Below are positions 59,913-64,000 of a stretch of DNA of 64,000 nt, piece by piece. This DNA is from CAVQND01 sp049518415 (GTDB lineage: Bacteria > Verrucomicrobiota > Verrucomicrobiia > Limisphaerales > UBA8199), in the NCBI GenBank assembly GCA_049518415.1, contig JBEKRX010000052.1, positions 1 to 64,000 of the forward strand, read 5' to 3'. The translations under genes were made by a program, and so were the position numbers. The notes under the pieces were generated by a model that did not search any database, was not told the origin of the DNA, and worked only from the letters and a program-made list of their open reading frames with translations. The first letter of the stretch is position 1. Every line of letters starts with the position of its first letter.

Positions 59913-62900
59913 TCAGGTTTCAGGCGCGGCTGCGGTTTGGGGTGTCGGTCTCGCGCGCCGGCTCAGCATTAAAAAGTAGGCCGTCGGCGTCGCCACCAGG
60001 GACAGCAACACCGAGATGCACAGCGCGCCGATGACAGCGATGGCGAGTGGCTTAAGCATGTCCGCCCCCCTGCCGATGCCATAGGCCAGCGGCAACATGC
60101 CGAACGCCGCCGCCAGCGAGGTCATGAGCACCGGCCGCAAGCGGCGATGGCCGGAGCGGACCAGCGCATCCTCCAGGCTCACACCCTCGGCCCGCAAGTG
60201 CTCCACGAAGTCGAGCATCAGGATGCCGTTCTTGGCCACGATGCCGACGCCGATGATGGCGCCGAGGAAGGAGACGACGTTGAGGGACGTGCCGGTGATC
60301 CACAAGGCGAGCACGGTGCCGAACAGCGCCAGCACCGCGCCGAAGACGATGGCCACCGCTTCGTAGAACGACCGGAACTCAATCAGCAACACGGTAAAAA
60401 CCAGGAAGATCGCCATCGCGAGCACCAGCATGAGGTTTCGGAAGGATTCTCGTTGCTGCTGGTAGAGGCCGCCAAACTCGATGGTGCCGGGCGGGATGGT
60501 CTTGTCCTGGCTGAGTTTGGCTTCGATTTCCGCCATCGCGCTGCCGAGGTCGCGGCCTTCGAGGCGCGCAGTCACGGCTACGTTCTGGCGCAAGTCTTCG
60601 CGGCGCAGTTCGAGCTGGCCGGGCTGCTCGATGACGTCGGCGACCTGGGAGAGTTTGACGAGCGCGCCGTCGGGGGTGCGCAACGGCAATTCGCGCAGCG
60701 TGGCCATGCGGTCGATGCGTGCTCGGTCCACGAGGACGCGGATGTTCACCACACGGTCGCCTTCCAGCACGGTCGAAGCTTCGCGGCCCAGCATGGCGGT
60801 GTTGACGGCGGTGGCGACATCATCGGCGGTAAGACCGAACCGCTGGGCTTCGGTGGAGCGCACCCGGAGGCTGATGGTCGGGCCGGCGTAGATCAGGCCA
60901 TCTTTGGTGTCCACGACGCCTCTAACCTGCTTCAATTGTTCCTCGACTTGCGGGGCCTTCCTTTTCAGGAACTCGAGGTCGGTGGAAAACAACTTTACCT
61001 CGATCGGCTGGGGCGACCAGGTGAGGTCGCCGATGAGGTCGCTGAGGACCCCGGGGAACTCCCACTCGATGCCGGGCAGGGTGGAGTTGAACCTGGCGCG
61101 CAATGCGCGGATGACTTCCTCGGTGTTGCGTTTGCGCTCGGGCTTGAGCTTGACCAGAAAATCGCCCGTGTTCGGTTCGGCGATGGAGAGCGCGAGGCGG
61201 GCGCCCGTGCGGCGGGAGAAGCTTTCCACGTCGGGCATGGCCAGGAGGATTTGTTCGGCGAGCAAGAGTTGGCGATGAGTTTCTGTGAGGCTGGTGCCCG
61301 GCGGCGCGATGTAGTCGATGACGAAGGCGCCTTCGTCCATCGGGGGCAGGAATTCGCTTTCCAGGCGTTGATAGATCCCGCTGCCCAGCAGCAGCACCGC
61401 GCCACACGCGCCGAGGGTCAGCCAGCGATGGCGGAGCGCGGCACGCACGGCGACTTCGTAAGCGCGGATGACTTGCTGCAACAGGAATCCGCCTTCGTCG
61501 CTCCTGGGCGCATGGCCATGTTCCAGATGCCCACGGTCGCGTGTCAACCAGGCGGCGAGCGACGGCGTCAGGGTGAGCGCGAGCACCAGCGAGGTCAGCA
61601 GTGCCACCACCATGGTGAGGGCCAGCGCGCGGAAGAACACGCCGGCAATGCCCTCCAGGAACGCCAGCGGAATGAAAACGACCACCGGCGTGAGGGTGGA
61701 ACCGACCAGCGGCACCAGAATCTCGCCGAGGCCGGCCTGAATGGCCTCGCGGCGCGCAAGGCCGCCGGCGATTTTGACGTAGATGGCTTCCACCACCACG
61801 ATGGCGTTGTCAATGACCAGCCCGATCGCCGCGGCAATGCCGCCCAGCGTCATGAGATTAAAGCTCAGCCCGGCGGCCTGCATCGCCACCAGGGTGATGA
61901 GCACCGTCACGGGAATGACCAGGACGGCGGTGAGCGTGATGCCCCAGTTTTTCAGGAAGAAATAGAGGATGAACACCGACAGGATCAGGCCGAAGCCAAT
62001 CGCGTCCCAGACACTGCGAACCGAGGCGCGAACGAACAGTGATTGGTCGTAGTAATAGGCGGTCTTCATGTCCGGCGGCAGGTCCTTTTTCAAATCGCGA
62101 AGCACCTCCTGGAGGCCGTTGGCGATGTCCAGCGTGCTGCCGTCGGGTTGGCTGCGGATGTTGAGCAGCACGGCGTTCACCCCTTCGGCGGTGACGACGT
62201 TGAAGACGGGTTCCGGCCCGCGCTCGACGCGGGCGAAGTCCTTGATGCGAACCGGATGCGAGTTCACGACGGCCACGGTGAGGTCCTCGAGGTCCGCGAT
62301 GGAATGCACGCGTCCGTCCACGACGGCGAGATAGAGCGTGTAGTTCTCCTCGTGCATCCCGGTGGGCGCGATGAGATTGTTTTTGGCCAGCGCGTCGGCG
62401 ACTTGCGCCAGGCCCAGCCCCGCCGCCTGCAAACGGCGCGGGTCCACGATGACGTGATATTCCGGCGTGCGTCCGCCCACCAGGTCCACGCGCGCCACCC
62501 CGGGGATGCGCAGGAAGCGCGGCTTGAGTTCGTAGCGGGCCGTCTCCCACAGCTCGGTGATGCTGCGTCGGGGGCTTGTGAGGCTCACGCCAATGATGGG
62601 GAACGCGGAGAACGTGAGCCTCCAGACGGTGGAGCTGGCCGTGGCGGGCAGCGTGGAACGAATCTGGGAGAGCCGGCTGTTCACGTAAAGCTCCGACTGG
62701 ATCATGTTCACCTGCCAGTTGAAGAAGACGCTGATTTCGGCCGAGCCGCGCCCCGTGATTGAGCGGATGGTGACCGAGCCGGGAATGTCTTTCATCGCCT
62801 CTTCGATGGGCCGCGTGACGGTGGCCATCATCTCGTCCGCCGGCATCACGCCGTTGTCCACGAGGATGACGACGCGCGGGAAATTCGTTTGGGGGAAGAC

Positions 62901-63017
62901 CGACGACGACATGCGGAGGGCCGAGTAAACCCCCGCCAGACACAATGCGACGCTGATGAACGCGATGGCGAGTCTGTGGCGGATGGCGAATTGGCCGAGG
63001 ACGGTAGATTTACTCAT
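59913..63017 (-). CDS. RND efflux transporter, inner-membrane subunit
   Basis: 1034 residues from ATG 63017; GTG 63041 overlaps the upstream stop (GTGA) and is also possible. HAE1/CusA-like topology with two large periplasmic loops. Helix 4 has VIDNAIVVVEAIYVK (Asp-Asn, not Asp-Asp). N-terminal FAIRHRLAIAFISVALCLAGVYSALRMS and C-terminal IIGVGIVAKNGILMLDFVEHL. Differs clearly from both MdtB/C-like pumps here. Translationally coupled to the adaptor gene upstream. Substrate unknown. Confidence 0.92.
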   Translation of the reverse strand: MSKSTVLGQFAIRHRLAIAFISVALCLAGVYSALRMSSSVFPQTNFPRVVILVDNGVMPADEMMATVTRPIEEAMKDIPGSVTIRSITGRGSAEISVFFNWQVNMIQSELYVNSRLSQIRSTLPATASSTVWRLTFSAFPIIGVSLTSPRRSITELWETARYELKPRFLRIPGVARVDLVGGRTPEYHVIVDPRRLQAAGLGLAQVADALAKNNLIAPTGMHEENYTLYLAVVDGRVHSIADLEDLTVAVVNSHPVRIKDFARVERGPEPVFNVVTAEGVNAVLLNIRSQPDGSTLDIANGLQEVLRDLKKDLPPDMKTAYYYDQSLFVRASVRSVWDAIGFGLILSVFILYFFLKNWGITLTAVLVIPVTVLITLVAMQAAGLSFNLMTLGGIAAAIGLVIDNAIVVVEAIYVKIAGGLARREAIQAGLGEILVPLVGSTLTPVVVFIPLAFLEGIAGVFFRALALTMVVALLTSLVLALTLTPSLAAWLTRDRGHLEHGHAPRSDEGGFLLQQVIRAYEVAVRAALRHRWLTLGACGAVLLLGSGIYQRLESEFLPPMDEGAFVIDYIAPPGTSLTETHRQLLLAEQILLAMPDVESFSRRTGARLALSIAEPNTGDFLVKLKPERKRNTEEVIRALRARFNSTLPGIEWEFPGVLSDLIGDLTWSPQPIEVKLFSTDLEFLKRKAPQVEEQLKQVRGVVDTKDGLIYAGPTISLRVRSTEAQRFGLTADDVATAVNTAMLGREASTVLEGDRVVNIRVLVDRARIDRMATLRELPLRTPDGALVKLSQVADVIEQPGQLELRREDLRQNVAVTARLEGRDLGSAMAEIEAKLSQDKTIPPGTIEFGGLYQQQRESFRNLMLVLAMAIFLVFTVLLIEFRSFYEAVAIVFGAVLALFGTVLALWITGTSLNVVSFLGAIIGVGIVAKNGILMLDFVEHLRAEGVSLEDALVRSGHRRLRPVLMTSLAAAFGMLPLAYGIGRGADMLKPLAIAVIGALCISVLLSLVATPTAYFLMLSRRARPTPQTAAAPET

Positions 63018-63037
63018 GGCGAGGGGTTCATCCAAGG

Positions 63038-64000
63038 TCACTTGCCCAGCACGCGAATCTTCGTCTCCTTGGGCAACCCGTAAGCGCCCTCCGTCACCAC
63101 CGTCATGTCCGCCTGCAAGCCGTCCGCTTCAACTTCGACCAGGTTGCCGTCCCGTAGGCCGGCCTTTACCGGCTTTTGCACGGCCTTGTCATCTTGGACC
63201 AGCGCGATGACGGTTGCGCCCGCAGCATCTTTCACCACGCTCGCCACCGGCACGGCCAGACGGTCCTTGTGCTCTGCGCTGACAATGCGAAGCGTCACAA
63301 ACTGGCCGGGCCGCAGACCGGAGTTGGGGGGAATGCTGGCCCGCACGAGCGCCGTACCGGTTTTTGCGTCCAGCCCCGAGCTGATGTAAGCCACCGCGCC
63401 CTTGAGAGGAGGCGCGGGCTGGTCCGCGAGGACCTCGGCCGGTTGACCCGCCTTGAGCGCAGCCAGTTCACTGCTGGGCACGTTGGCGCTGACGACCAGA
63501 CGGTCCAGATCGATTACTTCGGCCAGAACGCTCGTCAGGTCCACGGCTTCGCCGGGCTTGACGTTGAGGCGCAGGAGCGTGCCGGCCAGGGGCGATTGGA
63601 CGCGCAGGAGGGCCTGCTGGGCGCGGGCGGCGGCCAGTTGTTGCTCAGCTTCCTGCAGGGCCTTTTGCGAGGTGCCGTCCACCTGAACAAGTTTCTTCTG
63701 TCGTTCCAAGGTCTTTTCGGCGAAGGTCACGGCCACATCGGCCGCGCGGCTGTCGAGTTGGAACAACACGGCGCCTTTGTCCACGCGCTGGCCTTCGACG
63801 CACTTGACCTCCGCCACCACGCCGGGAACAGATGGCCCAACGCGCGCGCTGGCGGCGGGGCGCTCGCCCGCCGGCTCCGCCTCGACCGTGCCGTAGGCGA
63901 TGACATAGCCGCGCAAGGTGGCCCGCGCGATTTTGCCGACGCGGACTGGAACTTCCGTGTCGGGCTTCTGCTCTGCCTCCTCTGGTTTGGCCGGCTTGAA
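63038..64000 (-). CDS. RND efflux periplasmic adaptor, partial (5' end outside window)
   Basis: The frame runs open to the right edge, so the N-terminus is missing; 320 codons are visible. Lipoyl half-motifs VPGVVAEVKCVEGQRVDKGAVLFQLD and VQSPLAGTLLRLNVKPGEAVDLTS, a short hairpin, a barrel with GTALVRASIPPNSGLRPGQFVTLRIV and a final membrane-proximal part. It would pair with the RND gene that starts at its stop codon. Confidence 0.92.
   Translation of the reverse strand, partial: FKPAKPEEAEQKPDTEVPVRVGKIARATLRGYVIAYGTVEAEPAGERPAASARVGPSVPGVVAEVKCVEGQRVDKGAVLFQLDSRAADVAVTFAEKTLERQKKLVQVDGTSQKALQEAEQQLAAARAQQALLRVQSPLAGTLLRLNVKPGEAVDLTSVLAEVIDLDRLVVSANVPSSELAALKAGQPAEVLADQPAPPLKGAVAYISSGLDAKTGTALVRASIPPNSGLRPGQFVTLRIVSAEHKDRLAVPVASVVKDAAGATVIALVQDDKAVQKPVKAGLRDGNLVEVEADGLQADMTVVTEGAYGLPKETKIRVLGK

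Overview
The window is GC-rich bacterial chromosome. It looks like Verrucomicrobiota, probably a Pedosphaera/Limisphaerales-type member. The best evidence is a protein family restricted to Verrucomicrobia and Planctomycetes (Minf_1886/TIGR04138 type, 24349-24780). Supporting evidence is the mix of secreted glycosidases with 'RFYRVVLLP'-type C-termini, a DUF1573 protein, a ThuA-like protein, a PQQ-propeller protein opening with DWPQWRG, and a Tat-exported Gfo/Idh/MocA protein. The phylum call is an inference from gene content. There is no rRNA, CRISPR array or intact mobile element; the only RNA gene is tRNA-Ala(CGC).

Layout. 0-3 kb: a sugar-nucleotide epimerase and a SAF-less NeuB-type synthase (surface glycan), then a lone receiver-domain protein. 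3-7.3 kb: ThuA-like protein, tandem-ACT protein, nadB, panC (NAD and pantothenate synthesis). 7.4-12.8 kb: a large secreted six-hairpin glycosidase-like protein, a MIF-type tautomerase, a membrane protein overlapping a small 2[4Fe-4S] ferredoxin, a hypothetical and an HD-domain protein. 13-18 kb: a MacA/MacB-like exporter operon with adaptor, ATPase and two separate permeases. 18-24.8 kb: a DRE-TIM aldolase, a lipoprotein metallopeptidase with a suspicious reading frame, a TPR membrane protein, an LptF/G permease, an SDR and the marker protein. 24.9-32.3 kb: a tandem M16 peptidase, a GH27-like secreted glycosidase beside a broken aldo/keto reductase, and a DUF1573/rhodanese/MauE-like operon. 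33-41 kb: an MdtABC-like RND efflux operon with two different pumps. 41-45 kb: a secreted ankyrin protein, tRNA-Ala next to a recombinase remnant, and an orphan fliD with FliA-like promoter motifs. 45-51.5 kb: ACT-domain malic enzyme, PQQ-propeller protein, Gfo/Idh/MocA oxidoreductase, AraC regulator, thioesterase. 51.7-64 kb: an OmpR/CusS-type two-component pair, a ferritin-like protein, treZ, an arsM-like methyltransferase coupled to a solo hicB, an HtrA protease, and a third RND pump with its adaptor cut by the window edge.

No single new defence or biosynthetic system stands out. The most unusual material lies between and at the ends of genes. There is a roughly 240-bp palindromic MITE-like element with two single-end relics directly after stop codons elsewhere. 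Short AT-rich tandem repeats of 6-9 bp sit directly in front of several start codons. A REP-like palindrome recurs at four sites. There are several gene remnants: an IS1380-like transposase fused antisense to the 3' end of treZ, a recombinase tail beside the tRNA, a four-helix-bundle protein tail and an aldo/keto reductase head.
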